From: Lachnotalea sp041821265 | GTDB lineage: Bacteria; Bacillota; Clostridia; Lachnospirales; Lachnospiraceae | Assembly: GCA_041821265.1 (NCBI GenBank) | Contig: JBGUEQ010000007.1 | Span: forward strand, 55,859-119,858 | Direction of reading: 5' to 3' | DNA: 64,000 nucleotides | Part shown: piece by piece, positions 34,447 to 44,257 of the stretch | Layout of the letters: every line of letters begins with the position of its first letter | Numbering within the stretch: position 1 is the stretch's first letter | Position numbers and translations under genes: made by a program | The notes under the pieces: generated by a model | What the model was told of the DNA's origin: nothing | Database searches by the model: none | The model's input: only the letters and a program-made list of their open reading frames with translations

Positions 34447-36738
34447 GTGAATATTAAAATCAAAAAACGTAATGGAGCCTACGAGCAGCTCTATGTAGAA
34501 AAGACGAAAAAAATGGTAGCTTATGCCTGCGAAAGATTAGAAGGTTGCAATCCAATCGAGCTTGAGATGGATTCAAATCTTCAGTTTAGAGATGGTATGA
34601 GTACCAAAGAAATCCAAAAAATATTAATTCAGACTGCAATTGAAAAAATGATACAAACTACCAAAGATGCAAATGGGACACTTCTAAAGAAAACGAATAC
34701 AAATTGGCAGTATGTAGCTGCTAGATTATTAATGTCTGATTTATATAAGGAAGCTGCAATTAATCGCAACTATGATTATTTTGGCTATGGGGACTTTACA
34801 AAGTTAGTACAAAAGCTGACATCATTAAAATATTATGGAACCTATCTAGAGGCAGATTATACAAATCAAGAGATAAAGGTATTAGGGGAATATATCAAAC
34901 CAGAGAGAGATTTATTATTTAACTATGAGGGATTAAAACTTCTTGCAGACCGCTATCTAATACGAGGATTTAACAAAGAAGTATTGGAGTTACCACAAGA
35001 ACGGTTTATGGTAATTGCCATGCACCTTGCCATACCAGAAGGCCATAATAAATTAGAGTTTGCTATGAAGTTTTATGATATTTTAAGTGAATTAAAGATG
35101 ACGACAGCGACTCCAACTTTGGCGGGTGCTGGTACACCTTATCATCAATTAAGTAGTTGCTTTATTTCGGCCGTGGGAGATGATCTTTGGTCTATTTATG
35201 ATGTCAATCAGAAATTTTCTAGTGTATCAAAGCATGGTGGAGCTTTGGGAATTTATTTGGGCAAAATCAGAGCATTAAACAGTGAAATCAGAGGATATAA
35301 AAATGCTTCTGGGGGAGTGATTCCGTGGGTTCGTTTATATAATGATACGGCAGTGGCAGTGGATCAGCTTGGTAGAAGAAAAGGTGGGGCGTCCATTACT
35401 CTTGATATCTGGCATCAAGATTTATATGAATTTCTGGAATTAAGAACTAATAACGGTGATGACAGACGAAAGGCGCATGACATATTCCCAGCAGTAAGTA
35501 TACCTAATATTTTTATGGAGCGCTTGGTAGATAGAGGTAACTGGTGTTTGTTTGACCCTTATATGGTAAATAAGGTAATGGGATTTCGTCTAGAAGATTT
35601 CTACGATGAAGAAGATCAAAAGGAATTCACACAACATTATAAAGAATGTGAAGCAAATGAGCAGCTGGAGAGAATTACAGTGACTGCGCTAGACATTATG
35701 AAAAAAATCATGAAAAGTGCGGTAGAAACGGGAACACCATTTATTTTCTTTCGTGATACAGTAAATCAAGCGAATCCAAATAAACATGCTGGTATGATTT
35801 ATGCATCTAATTTATGTCATGAAATTGCTCAAAATGTCAGTGCGTCATCCTTTATAGAAGAAACAGTAGTAGATAACAATGGAAAAAGCGAGGTGGTAAG
35901 GCGAATTCAATCTGGTGATATGGTAACTTGTAATTTAAATTCCATTAATTTGGGACGAGTTACATTAGAGGAATTGGAAAAAAATATAGCATTACAAATT
36001 AGAATGTTAGACAATGTAATTACTCTAAATCAAGCTCCCGTTTTAGAGGCTCAAATCACAAGCGATAAATATCGAGCAATTGGTCTTGGTACAAGTGGAT
36101 ATCATCATTATTTGGTAAATCATAATATTACATGGGAAAGTGAGGAGCATTTTGAGGAAGCAGACCGATTATATGAAGAAATTGCATATCAAGCAATCAA
36201 AGCATCTATGGAATTAGCAAAGGAAAAAGGAGCTTATCCAGCATTTGATGGCTCGGAATGGCAGTCGGGAAAATATTTCGAACGACGAGGATATCAATCG
36301 CAACGATGGATGACACTGAAAGAGGATGTAAAGAAATATGGAATTCGAAACGGATATATCATGGCGGTTGCACCAACCGGAAGCACCTCTAATATTGCAG
36401 GTACCACAGCAGGAATTGACCCGATTTTCAAGAAATATTTTATAGAAGAGAAAAAGGGGAGTTTTACCCCAAAGACAGCACCAGATTTATGTGATGAAAA
36501 CTTTTGGTTATACAAGGAAGCACATCATATTAATCAACTTTATAGTATCAAAGCTTGTGGAATTAGACAAAAACATATTGATCAGGCTCAATCCTTTAAT
36601 CTCTATATTACTCCAGAGATCAAGGCGATAGATATATTGAATTTATATATAGAATCTTGGAAAAATAAAATTAAGACTATTTATTATATCAGAAATCAAT
36701 CTCAAGAGATGGATGAATGCACGAGCTGTTCTAGCTAA
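34447..36738 (+). CDS. nrdA: Class I ribonucleotide reductase, alpha subunit, 763 aa
   Basis: Reduces ribonucleoside diphosphates together with NrdB. An N-terminal ATP-cone (about 1-95; KKRNGAYEQLYVEKTKKMV) is followed by the barrel: first active-site Cys in LSSCFISAVGDD, the NLNSINLG block, and the C-terminal redox pair in ECTSCSS. The ~760-residue length and ATP-cone fit the NrdA type rather than NrdE, and no nrdI is adjacent. GTG codons at 34438 and 34447 are both in frame; AGAGGGTG sits correctly for the second. nrdB follows after 24 bases. Confidence 0.92.
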   Translation: MNIKIKKRNGAYEQLYVEKTKKMVAYACERLEGCNPIELEMDSNLQFRDGMSTKEIQKILIQTAIEKMIQTTKDANGTLLKKTNTNWQYVAARLLMSDLYKEAAINRNYDYFGYGDFTKLVQKLTSLKYYGTYLEADYTNQEIKVLGEYIKPERDLLFNYEGLKLLADRYLIRGFNKEVLELPQERFMVIAMHLAIPEGHNKLEFAMKFYDILSELKMTTATPTLAGAGTPYHQLSSCFISAVGDDLWSIYDVNQKFSSVSKHGGALGIYLGKIRALNSEIRGYKNASGGVIPWVRLYNDTAVAVDQLGRRKGGASITLDIWHQDLYEFLELRTNNGDDRRKAHDIFPAVSIPNIFMERLVDRGNWCLFDPYMVNKVMGFRLEDFYDEEDQKEFTQHYKECEANEQLERITVTALDIMKKIMKSAVETGTPFIFFRDTVNQANPNKHAGMIYASNLCHEIAQNVSASSFIEETVVDNNGKSEVVRRIQSGDMVTCNLNSINLGRVTLEELEKNIALQIRMLDNVITLNQAPVLEAQITSDKYRAIGLGTSGYHHYLVNHNITWESEEHFEEADRLYEEIAYQAIKASMELAKEKGAYPAFDGSEWQSGKYFERRGYQSQRWMTLKEDVKKYGIRNGYIMAVAPTGSTSNIAGTTAGIDPIFKKYFIEEKKGSFTPKTAPDLCDENFWLYKEAHHINQLYSIKACGIRQKHIDQAQSFNLYITPEIKAIDILNLYIESWKNKIKTIYYIRNQSQEMDECTSCSS

Positions 36739-36762
36739 TGCAAGAAAGAGGTACATACTATT

Positions 36763-37791
36763 ATGATGAAAAAGAAAATATTTAATGAAAACGGGATACG
36801 TGGAACGGAGTCAATGATTAATGGAAATACCACCAATTTGAGGGAGTGGAACCGGATAAAATATGATTGGGCAAATGTAATATATCGTAATATGTTGAAT
36901 AATTTCTGGATTCCAGAGGAAATATCGTTGAATGAAGATATCAAGCAATTCCCGTTGCTAACGGATGGTGAACGTAATGCATTTGATAAAATAATATCAT
37001 TTCTGAATTTCTTGGATTCGGTTCAGAGTGAAAATTTACCAAATCTTTCAAGATACATTACGGCGGCAGAGGTGGCTTCCCTTATTAATATTCAGGCATT
37101 TCAAGAGGAAATACATGCGCAAAGCTATTCCTATATCTTAGATACTGTAACAAATCCAGTATCTAGAGATAAGATTTATGATGAATGGAGAGAGGACAAG
37201 CACCTCTTAAACAGAAACCAGTATATTGCCAATATTTATCAGGAATTTAATGACAATGCTACGGTAGAGAATTTTATTCGTACCGTAATTGCTAACTATA
37301 TATTAGAAGGAATTTATTTTTACTCTGGTTTTAGCTTTTTTTATACGCTTGCAAGGCAAGGGAAAATGACGGCCACAAGTACTATTTTTAAATATATCAA
37401 TCGAGATGAAATTACTCATTTAGTTTTGTTTCAAGATATTATAAAGGAGCTTAAAAATGAAAATTCTGAGTTATTTACAACTGAGTTTATGCAAGAAATT
37501 CGAAATATGATGAAAATAGGAGTTGAACATGAAATTGCGTGGGGACAATATGTTACAAATAATGAAATATTAGGAATGAATGATGATTTAATTGAAAAAT
37601 ATATCAAATATCTAGGAAATCAAAGATTAAAAGCAATTGGATTAGAGGAGTTATATCCCCAAATAACAGAAAATCCTATGGCCTGGATTGAAGGATTTTC
37701 TAATTTGAATAGTACTAAGACGGATTTCTTTGAAGCCAAGGTAACCAATTATACAAAAGCAGCGGCGTTTAACTTTGATGACTTGGAGTAA
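36763..37791 (+). CDS. nrdB: Class I ribonucleotide reductase, beta subunit, 342 aa
   Basis: The radical-generating diiron subunit. Ligands can be placed: Asp in FLDSVQSENL, Glu and His in QEEIHAQSYSY with the radical tyrosine at the conserved place four residues after the His, Glu in LEGIYFYSGF, and Glu/His in RDEITHL. The site is therefore of the tyrosyl-radical type. AAGAGGTAC precedes tandem ATGs at 36763. It is cotranscribed with nrdA. Confidence 0.93.
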   Translation: MMKKKIFNENGIRGTESMINGNTTNLREWNRIKYDWANVIYRNMLNNFWIPEEISLNEDIKQFPLLTDGERNAFDKIISFLNFLDSVQSENLPNLSRYITAAEVASLINIQAFQEEIHAQSYSYILDTVTNPVSRDKIYDEWREDKHLLNRNQYIANIYQEFNDNATVENFIRTVIANYILEGIYFYSGFSFFYTLARQGKMTATSTIFKYINRDEITHLVLFQDIIKELKNENSELFTTEFMQEIRNMMKIGVEHEIAWGQYVTNNEILGMNDDLIEKYIKYLGNQRLKAIGLEELYPQITENPMAWIEGFSNLNSTKTDFFEAKVTNYTKAAAFNFDDLE

Positions 37792-37915
37792 AAAAATTGC
37801 AACTATTTCTGGAGAAAATATAATATGAAATATTTGGAATTTAATTTCAAGTTGCAAGGGATAAGTTAGCATAGTATAATTATGTCAGATTCACATATAT
37901 TTTATTATTTTGTAA

Positions 37916-38464
37916 AGGGAAAATAGTATTTATCGTTTCGATAGTATTGCTAAACCAAATAATGTTCTTTTAACAGAATTTGAAATAACTTCATCTATCG
38001 TATTTACGATTCAAATAGAGGATGGTGAAATTATCACACAAACACGTCGTGTACATGCTACCAATATCAATATGGAAAAATTAAAGCGAATGAATGCGTT
38101 ATCACGGTATATTTGTAAACATACAATGTCGCTAGAAGAATTGCAAAAGAGTATTGAAAATCTGGAAAATGCCAAGGAATATAAAAAAGTTATCCAAGTG
38201 ATGGCCTATCCTATGATTTCGTCCTTTGTTACTGGTATTTTGGTAGTTGGATTAAGTTCGGTAGGTGTAGGCGATTCTTTTGATAAAATTATTATAGGAA
38301 TTATTATGCTGCTAATTCTTGGAATTGCACTTACGTTCTCCATTCGAGACATGATTAAAGGGGATATAATTTCAGGTCTTCTAGGATTAAGTGAGGCATT
38401 GCTTCGTGCAACAGCCATTGCAATGGGATTTGCACTTGTATTTATTATTAGAGGAGGAAATTAG
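37916..38464 (+). pseudogene. 5'-truncated ThrE-like threonine/serine exporter gene
   Basis: The open frame has no upstream ATG; it begins inside the family with YRFDSIAKPNN... VFTIQIEDGEIITQTRRVHATNINMEKL (in segments), then three or four membrane helices typical of the ThrE N-terminal half (DUF1212). An internal ATG at 38072 gives 130 residues but lacks a good ribosome binding site. After the stop, 38466-38601 holds a further short hydrophobic remnant (FAVLLAQEVGAIAFGIIVV) in another frame. Confidence 0.6.
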
Positions 38465-38659
38465 AATGCAACAGATGGTTTTGCAGTATTACTTGCACAG
38501 GAGGTTGGGGCTATCGCCTTTGGAATTATTGTGGTAACAACTTTAGCACAGATTTTATTGGTGATTTATAATAATTTTAGAGAACTTAAAAAATTATTAT
38601 AAATTACTTTAAATAGTTTTTGATAGAAAATTACAAAAATAACGAAAGAAGGATTTTTA

Positions 38660-40168
38660 ATGAGAAAAAAAAATACCAAAGCCATTCAGGAATTAGAAAA
38701 CAATTACATTTATGAAGCCATCCACAACATGTCAAAAGGAAATTTAGATATTCATATTGATGCAGTTGAAACAGAGGCCTTTCTTCCTGTTATTGAGGAT
38801 ATGAATAATATCTCCATTACTTTAAACAGTTACATATCTGAAATATCAAAAGTATTATCACATTTGTCTGTAGGTGATTTGACGATTTCTGATTCAAAAG
38901 ATATTGAATTCACTGGAAACTTTTATCCAATTAAAACTGCTTTGAAGAAAATGACGCTTTCTTTAAATCAAGTATTTGATAAATTAGATTATATCATCAA
39001 TGAAATAGAGGGGGCATTTGAAGTATCCAAAGCGCAATCCTTTTCAGTTTCACAAAATGCCTCTACACAAGCGCAGGAAATTCAAGAGATTAACAAGTTA
39101 ATGAATGAAACAAATGAAATTGTAGATGCTAATATTTTAGCACTTGATTCTTTTTCTTCAGCGATTGAACATGCTAAATCCGAGAGCATTCGTGGTCGTG
39201 ATACAATGAATGAATTAGAAAATTCTATGTCCGAAATGCAAAATTCTGCTAATGCGATTCAAGAAATTGTAACATTAATTAATGATATTTCTAGCCAAAC
39301 GAAATTACTATCGCTGAATGCCTCCATTGAAGCAGCGCGTGCTGGTGAAACCGGGAGAGGATTTGCAGTTGTTGCCTCAGAAATCGGGAATTTAGCAAGC
39401 CAATCATCAAGTGCAGTTCTTAAAACGACAGAATTGGTAGCACAAACATTACATAGCGCGAATCATAGCGAAGCATTAGCAAAAGAAACCTTTCAAAACT
39501 TTTTGAATATTTCAAAGGCGATAGACGAGGCTTCGAATAAAAGCATACAAATTTCATCCTCAGGAGTGAAACAAGCAGAATCAATTAAAAATATGTTTCG
39601 TATTATTGACCATTTATCAGAAATGGGACATAGTAATGCAAAACTTGCACAAGATAGTGTAGTAAGTTTAGAACAAGCGCAATCGGAAACAGACCAATTA
39701 AAACTATTACTTTCAACTTTTATATTAGAAGGAAAAGATAACCATCTACTTATAAATTCTGCTACTCTCAAAAAAACAGCATATTCCATAATTAATGAGT
39801 TAAAACAAAAGATTTTTGATGTATCAAACATGAATGCAATTATTACCCAACATCTGAATGTCCAAAATAATGTGGAATGTATTTATGTGATTGATGCAAA
39901 TGGAATTCAGGTTAGTAACACAATCATGAGCCCATTTTTGAAAATCGCATCTTCAGAAAACTTTTCGCCTAGCCAACCAGGATGTGATCACTCACAAAAA
40001 CGTTATTTAAAACAAGCACTTCTATTAGATGGTGAAATATTTGAATCTCTTGAATATATTTCAGATGCAACAGGAGGTCTTTGTAAAACATATTCGGTTG
40101 CCTGTAAAAAAAATGAAAAGGTAATTGTTTTGTGTATCGATATGATGTGTATGCTTCAAACATCATAA
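38660..40168 (+). CDS. Soluble methyl-accepting chemotaxis-like protein, 502 aa
   Basis: There is no membrane segment. Residues ~20-115 form an unrecognised helical N-terminus. A methyl-accepting signalling domain follows, with the conserved tip LLSLNASIEAARAGETGRGFAVVASEI (about 215-240). After it, about 390-500 is a Cache/PDC-like sensor (CIYVIDANGIQVSN, KRYLKQALLLDGEIF, TGGLCKTYS). Placing the sensor after the signalling domain is the reverse of the usual order. It probably feeds CheA in the cytoplasm. Confidence 0.82.
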   Translation: MRKKNTKAIQELENNYIYEAIHNMSKGNLDIHIDAVETEAFLPVIEDMNNISITLNSYISEISKVLSHLSVGDLTISDSKDIEFTGNFYPIKTALKKMTLSLNQVFDKLDYIINEIEGAFEVSKAQSFSVSQNASTQAQEIQEINKLMNETNEIVDANILALDSFSSAIEHAKSESIRGRDTMNELENSMSEMQNSANAIQEIVTLINDISSQTKLLSLNASIEAARAGETGRGFAVVASEIGNLASQSSSAVLKTTELVAQTLHSANHSEALAKETFQNFLNISKAIDEASNKSIQISSSGVKQAESIKNMFRIIDHLSEMGHSNAKLAQDSVVSLEQAQSETDQLKLLLSTFILEGKDNHLLINSATLKKTAYSIINELKQKIFDVSNMNAIITQHLNVQNNVECIYVIDANGIQVSNTIMSPFLKIASSENFSPSQPGCDHSQKRYLKQALLLDGEIFESLEYISDATGGLCKTYSVACKKNEKVIVLCIDMMCMLQTS

Positions 40169-40340
40169 GTAAGATATATGTTTAATTTTTACAAATAACT
40201 AGTAAGTATTTGTAATTAGCTTTTTGAATAGAATCTACATACAAATCCAATATTATAATGAAAGTGAATTAATATATATGTAATTAAATTAATATATATG
40301 TAATATTAATTCAAAATAAATGTAATAATTTGGAGGCTAT

Positions 40341-40786
40341 ATGAAAAAGAAAATACATAAGACAGCTACCTATTGTTTGATGGGCGCATTATTTTTTGTA
40401 AAGTTTTTGCTCACTACATATGCTGCGGAAAGCACCTTAATGTTAAAACAGAATTTATAGCAGTGGATGATGAAGCTTACGTTTGGGGTGGAACCAGTTT
40501 GACAAAAGGTGCGGATTGCTCTGGATTTACACAATCTGTTTTTCGTGACAATAGCATCTCGATTTCCCGTAATTCGAGATCACAAGCAGTTGGTGGTAAA
40601 GAAGTTTCACTTGCTAATATTCAGCCTGGTGATTTAATCTTTTATACAAATGGAGAAACCGTTAATCATGTCGCACTTTATATTGGTAACGGAAAAGTTG
40701 TAGGGGCAAGTAATCCCGAATCTGGAATAAAAATTGCTAATTATAAATACAGACAACCTTATAAAGTAGTTAGTTACATTAATTAG
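40341..40786 (+). pseudogene. NlpC/P60 cell-wall peptidase gene, frameshifted
   Basis: TTTGGAGGCTAT precedes an ATG at 40341 that opens a signal peptide (KKKIHKTATYCLMGALFFVKFLLTTYAA), but the frame stops at 40460. The NlpC/P60 domain is in another frame: AYVWGGTSLTKGADCSGFTQSVF with the catalytic Cys and VNHVALYIGN with the His. The region between signal and domain is too short for the usual SH3 or linker part, so a deletion plus frameshift is likely. Confidence 0.75.
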
Positions 40787-40810
40787 ATATGTTTTATAAA
40801 TTAAATATAA

Positions 40811-40894
40811 GTAACTATTCACTACCTTCATAGTTGCCGCTATGGGAATATACATAATATTGACTTCGTGGAACAGTAAGTACTGAATAGTTAC
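40811..40894. repeat. R3-family element with terminal inverted repeats
   Basis: GTAACTATTCA (40811-40821) and TGAATAGTTAC (40884-40894) are exact inverted repeats bounding 84 bases. The left part (ACCTTCATAGTTGCCG) matches the R3 family at 14535 and 53875. No clear target duplication. Confidence 0.6.
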
Positions 40895-40899
40895 AAATG

Positions 40900-40945
40900 A
40901 AAAGCAATAATTTTATTATATTTTATTATAAAGTTATTGCTTTTT
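40900..40945. terminator. Bidirectional terminator
   Basis: AAAAGCAATAA pairs with TTATTGCTTTT around an AT-rich inner part; T runs lie on both strands. It separates the NlpC/P60 gene from the convergent Cys-rich gene. Confidence 0.75.
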
Positions 40946-41032
40946 ATACTTCAAAAGCATATTGATTTCTGAGTTTAATTATTAATCATAATACGTCAAA
41001 GCATCAGTTCTGTAAATGGTAATGATTATATA

Positions 41033-41428
41033 TTATTTTGCCTGAGTTCCTCTGGAAAATTGTCTACAATGTTTTGCACATTCCAAACAAATATTAGCGC
41101 AATTCTGAGACATTTCATCTGGATATCTGAGACACTCATTGCCACAGGTATAGCAAATTTCGGAACAGACATCAGCAATAACTTTGCTAAAATATGCCCC
41201 TCTAGAAATAAAGCGTGCGGCTAATCCACAAATATCAGAGCAATCGCGTAACAATCCAAATTGAGTCATTCTAGTCGTAACAAGCTTCATCATAACTAAA
41301 TGGTGTGTCATATGTTCACAAGTAACTTCACAATTATTTATCATCTGAACCAAATTGGGATACATCCCCATACTCATACCCATACTCATATCCATGCTCA
41401 TATCTTTATCCATCATATTTCTATCCAT
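41033..41428 (-). CDS. Cys-rich four-helix copper-storage-like protein, 131 aa
   Basis: The N-terminus is a Met-rich run (residues 1-22, repeated MSMDMSMGM). The rest contains twelve cysteines spaced along predicted helices (CEVTCEH, CSDICGL, CSEICYTCGNEC, CANICLECAKHC), the pattern of the DUF326/Csp family, whose characterised members store Cu(I) inside a four-helix bundle. No signal peptide, so it is cytosolic like Csp3. AAGAGGT lies before the ATG at 41428. An upstream in-frame extension to 41668 is unlikely because it is AT-rich and non-coding in character. Confidence 0.82.
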   Translation of the reverse strand: MDRNMMDKDMSMDMSMGMSMGMYPNLVQMINNCEVTCEHMTHHLVMMKLVTTRMTQFGLLRDCSDICGLAARFISRGAYFSKVIADVCSEICYTCGNECLRYPDEMSQNCANICLECAKHCRQFSRGTQAK

Positions 41429-41775
41429 ATAAACCTCTTTTATTAAAATACATATATCTTTAGTATATATATAAACCTCATATATGTGACAAAAATTGTT
41501 TCTACAAATTAATTTTATGGTTATAAAAATTGTAGGTTTAATAAATAAATTTAATAATTCAATGAAGTTTATAATTAATATATGACGACTATTGTATTTG
41601 TTAGGTAGAAAATTAATTGAAATTAGTAAAAGCGTAACTGTTACGTAAACGCAATATAAATGATACAAATATAGTATAGCGATCTAGATAACCGTATAAA
41701 CTATATTCTAATACAAACAATAGATAAACAGTATAGTTGAAATTAGAATTTATTGAGCAGTTATAGGAGGTCTAT
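41429..41775. other. Divergent intergenic region
   Basis: Between the leftward Cys-rich gene and rightward ppk. AT-rich; apart from the minus-strand promoter candidate I see no gene, repeat or clear operator. Confidence 0.4.
41464..41492 (-). promoter_or_regulatory. Promoter candidate of the copper-storage-like gene
   Basis: On the minus strand TTGTCA, a 17-base spacer and TATATA precede the start codon by about 36 bases. Confidence 0.4.
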
Positions 41776-43860
41776 ATGATCAGTTTAATTAATATTTTGG
41801 AAGATAGAGAGATTAGTCGACTTAAGTTTAATGAAAGAGTATTAGAAGAAGCTCAAAACAAGAATAATCCGCTCTATGAAAGAATACATTTTCTATCCAT
41901 ATTTTGTAATAATTTAGATGAATTTTATATGGTAAGTGATGGCACTTTGGTTGACACCTATCATTTGACAAAAGAGTTGGAACATAAGAAGCGAGAAAAA
42001 GAAACAAAAGAAACAATGAAAAAGGTTCAAAAATACACCGAAAAGTTATTGATTCAAAAAGATATTATCTATGACAATATCATACAACAGTTGAAACGCA
42101 ACGCGGTAAAACAAATTACAAATCATAACATTAATGATTTTGAAAAGGATTTTCTTCATCAATATTTTGAGAGAAAATTTTCCAATGTATTTGTTCCAAT
42201 TATTGTAAATAAAAAATTTCAATTTCCTTTTATTAGTAATAAACAAATGTTTGTTGCTGCTTCTTTAAATTCAAAAGAAGATAATATATTAGGAATTGTT
42301 GTGATTCATTCAGCCTTGCCAAGAATGATTTTTGTTCCTAATTCTGAAAAATTTCGTTCCTATATTCTAATTGAAGATTTGATATATATGTTTTTAGAAG
42401 ATTTATTTAAAAAATATAGAGTAGAAGATAAAGCAATTATAAGAATCACGAGAAAAGCGGATGTGCATGAAAATGAAGTTATATTTGATAATGATATTGA
42501 TCCCAAAGAGTCAATTTCACAGTTAGTAAATTTACGTGCCAAGAAGGAACCTGTGCGCTTAGAATGTATTGGGAGCGTGAACAGTATCGTAATAAATAAT
42601 ATTAAGAAAGTTCTTCAACTAGATAAACATCAAATTTTTTATCAAAGGGCACCACTTGATATGTCATTTATACAAGAATTAAAAGATGTTATTCCACAAC
42701 AGCTTTATAATTCTTTGTATTATGAACCCTTTATACCGCAAAAAAATCCGCAAATAGATGAGAATAAATCTATGATTGATCAAGTTATGGAGAAAGATAT
42801 TTTGCTCTCGTTTCCATACGAAGATTATGAGCAATCCATACAACTCATATATGATGCAGGAGTTGACTCACGTGTGCAATCAATTCAAATAACGCTTTAT
42901 CGAGTTTCTCAAAATTCAAAGGTAATTCAGGCTTTAATCAATGCAGCTCAAAATGGAAAAGAAGTCAAATGTATTATTGAATTAAGAGCAAGATTTGATG
43001 AAACGGAGAATATAGGGTGGGCAAATCAGCTTGAAAATGGAGGCTGTAATGTATTTTATGGTTTAATCGATTTTAAGGTACATTCAAAAATCCTACTAAT
43101 CACAATGAAAAATGATGAAAAAGAAGAATTTATTACGCAAATTGGTACTGGTAACTATAATGAAACAACGGCTAAAGTATATTGTGATTTGTCACTTATG
43201 ACAGCACACCAAGAAATTGGACAAGAATGTGATATGATTTTTCAAAAGCTACAACAAGGGAAATTAATTGAAAATACAAAACATCTACTTGTCGCTCCGT
43301 TATGTTTGGGCAATAGAATAGAAGATCTCATTGATCATGAAATTGTAAAAGCTAGTAATGGTGAAATTACTTCCATAGTTTTAAAATTAAATGGTCTTAC
43401 CGATAGAGGTATGATTAAAAAATTAATACAAGCATCCCAAGCGGGTGTGAAAATAAAATTGTTTATCAGAGACACTTGCTGCTTGAAAGCAGGTCTCTAT
43501 GGTGTTTCATACAACATAGAAGTGATCAGTATTGTTGGGCGATTCCTAGAGCACTCAAGAATTTATAAATTTGGAGAAGGGGATAGTAGCCGCATCTATA
43601 TTTCATCTGCTGATCTAATGAAAAGAAATATTTCACATCGAGTAGAGGTGGCTGTTCCTATCTATCATAAAGAATGTAGGATTAAGATATGTCACTTGTT
43701 AGAAATGATAGAAAACGATAATGTGAAAGCAAGAATTCAAATGCCAAGTGGAGAATATGTGATGAAGCATGCAACAAATGGAGAAAAACAATTTGAATAT
43801 CAGAAAGCCATGATGCATGAAGCAACACAAAATAACCAAACTACAGAGGATTTAATATAA
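41776..43860 (+). CDS. ppk1: Polyphosphate kinase 1, 694 aa
   Basis: Makes polyphosphate from ATP. The N-terminal helical domain (FNERVLEEAQNKNNPLYERIHFL, in the family's FNxRVLxEA form) is followed by the head domain and two phospholipase-D-like catalytic domains. The autophosphorylated His is in FKVHSKILLI and the second conserved His in FLEHSRIY; TGNYNETTAKVY is also intact. The length is standard. ATAGGAGGTC precedes the ATG. It appears monocistronic and is followed by a MITE-like element. Confidence 0.93.
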   Translation: MISLINILEDREISRLKFNERVLEEAQNKNNPLYERIHFLSIFCNNLDEFYMVSDGTLVDTYHLTKELEHKKREKETKETMKKVQKYTEKLLIQKDIIYDNIIQQLKRNAVKQITNHNINDFEKDFLHQYFERKFSNVFVPIIVNKKFQFPFISNKQMFVAASLNSKEDNILGIVVIHSALPRMIFVPNSEKFRSYILIEDLIYMFLEDLFKKYRVEDKAIIRITRKADVHENEVIFDNDIDPKESISQLVNLRAKKEPVRLECIGSVNSIVINNIKKVLQLDKHQIFYQRAPLDMSFIQELKDVIPQQLYNSLYYEPFIPQKNPQIDENKSMIDQVMEKDILLSFPYEDYEQSIQLIYDAGVDSRVQSIQITLYRVSQNSKVIQALINAAQNGKEVKCIIELRARFDETENIGWANQLENGGCNVFYGLIDFKVHSKILLITMKNDEKEEFITQIGTGNYNETTAKVYCDLSLMTAHQEIGQECDMIFQKLQQGKLIENTKHLLVAPLCLGNRIEDLIDHEIVKASNGEITSIVLKLNGLTDRGMIKKLIQASQAGVKIKLFIRDTCCLKAGLYGVSYNIEVISIVGRFLEHSRIYKFGEGDSSRIYISSADLMKRNISHRVEVAVPIYHKECRIKICHLLEMIENDNVKARIQMPSGEYVMKHATNGEKQFEYQKAMMHEATQNNQTTEDLI

Positions 43861-44257
43861 CGATATCAAATAAGCGTGTTCTAACGTCAAAAAATTGTTT
43901 ATAAAATAATGAAACAGAAGAGACATTTTGAGCTCCCTGTTTCATTTTGATTTATCGTTACTGTTCACTCCATTCACAGTAACAGATGATTTCTGCATGC
44001 AAATTCGCTACGCGAAGCAGAAATCATTTGTCGAATCATTTTCTTACGTAGCTTAACAGCTAGTGTTAAGCTACTGTGTGAACAGTAACGATTTATCATC
44101 TTTTTTGCAATCTTGTTTATGTGACATTGTTATCTAGGCTATATTGTAGTAAAATGTCATTATGTGTATTGCGTAGAGATAACTATAAAGGGATTGAATA
44201 GTAAAACACTATTTGCATATATTAAAGAATAAAATGAATATAAACGGAGGCAGCTAA
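43861..44257. other. Intergenic region holding MITE copy 1
   Basis: Mostly the 133-bp element at 43957-44089. No Fur box or other operator for feoA was recognised in the remainder. Confidence 0.5.
43957..44089. mobile_element. MITE-like element R1, copy 1 (133 bp)
   Basis: Ends are perfect 12-base inverted repeats, GTTACTGTTCAC and GTGAACAGTAAC. GATTTATC is directly repeated on both sides (43949-43956 and 44090-44097), an 8-bp target-site duplication. Internal palindromes (GATTTCTGC/GCAGAAATC, GTAGCTTAAC/GTTAAGCTAC) would fold the single strand into hairpins. It has no coding capacity. Copy 2 at 49195 differs at three positions. Confidence 0.92.

Noticed and set aside
37797..37860. TTGCAACT...AGTTGCAA inverted repeat after nrdB as a terminator
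   Set aside because: The arms are about 50 bases apart with no T tract; too weak to call.
38466..38601. Short hydrophobic frame after the ThrE-like remnant
   Set aside because: It starts in a different frame from its ribosome binding site and matches no family I know; treated as part of the decayed locus.
41429..41668. N-terminal extension of the Cys-rich protein
   Set aside because: The extension is AT-rich, Ile/Asn-rich and precedes a good ribosome binding site at the internal ATG.
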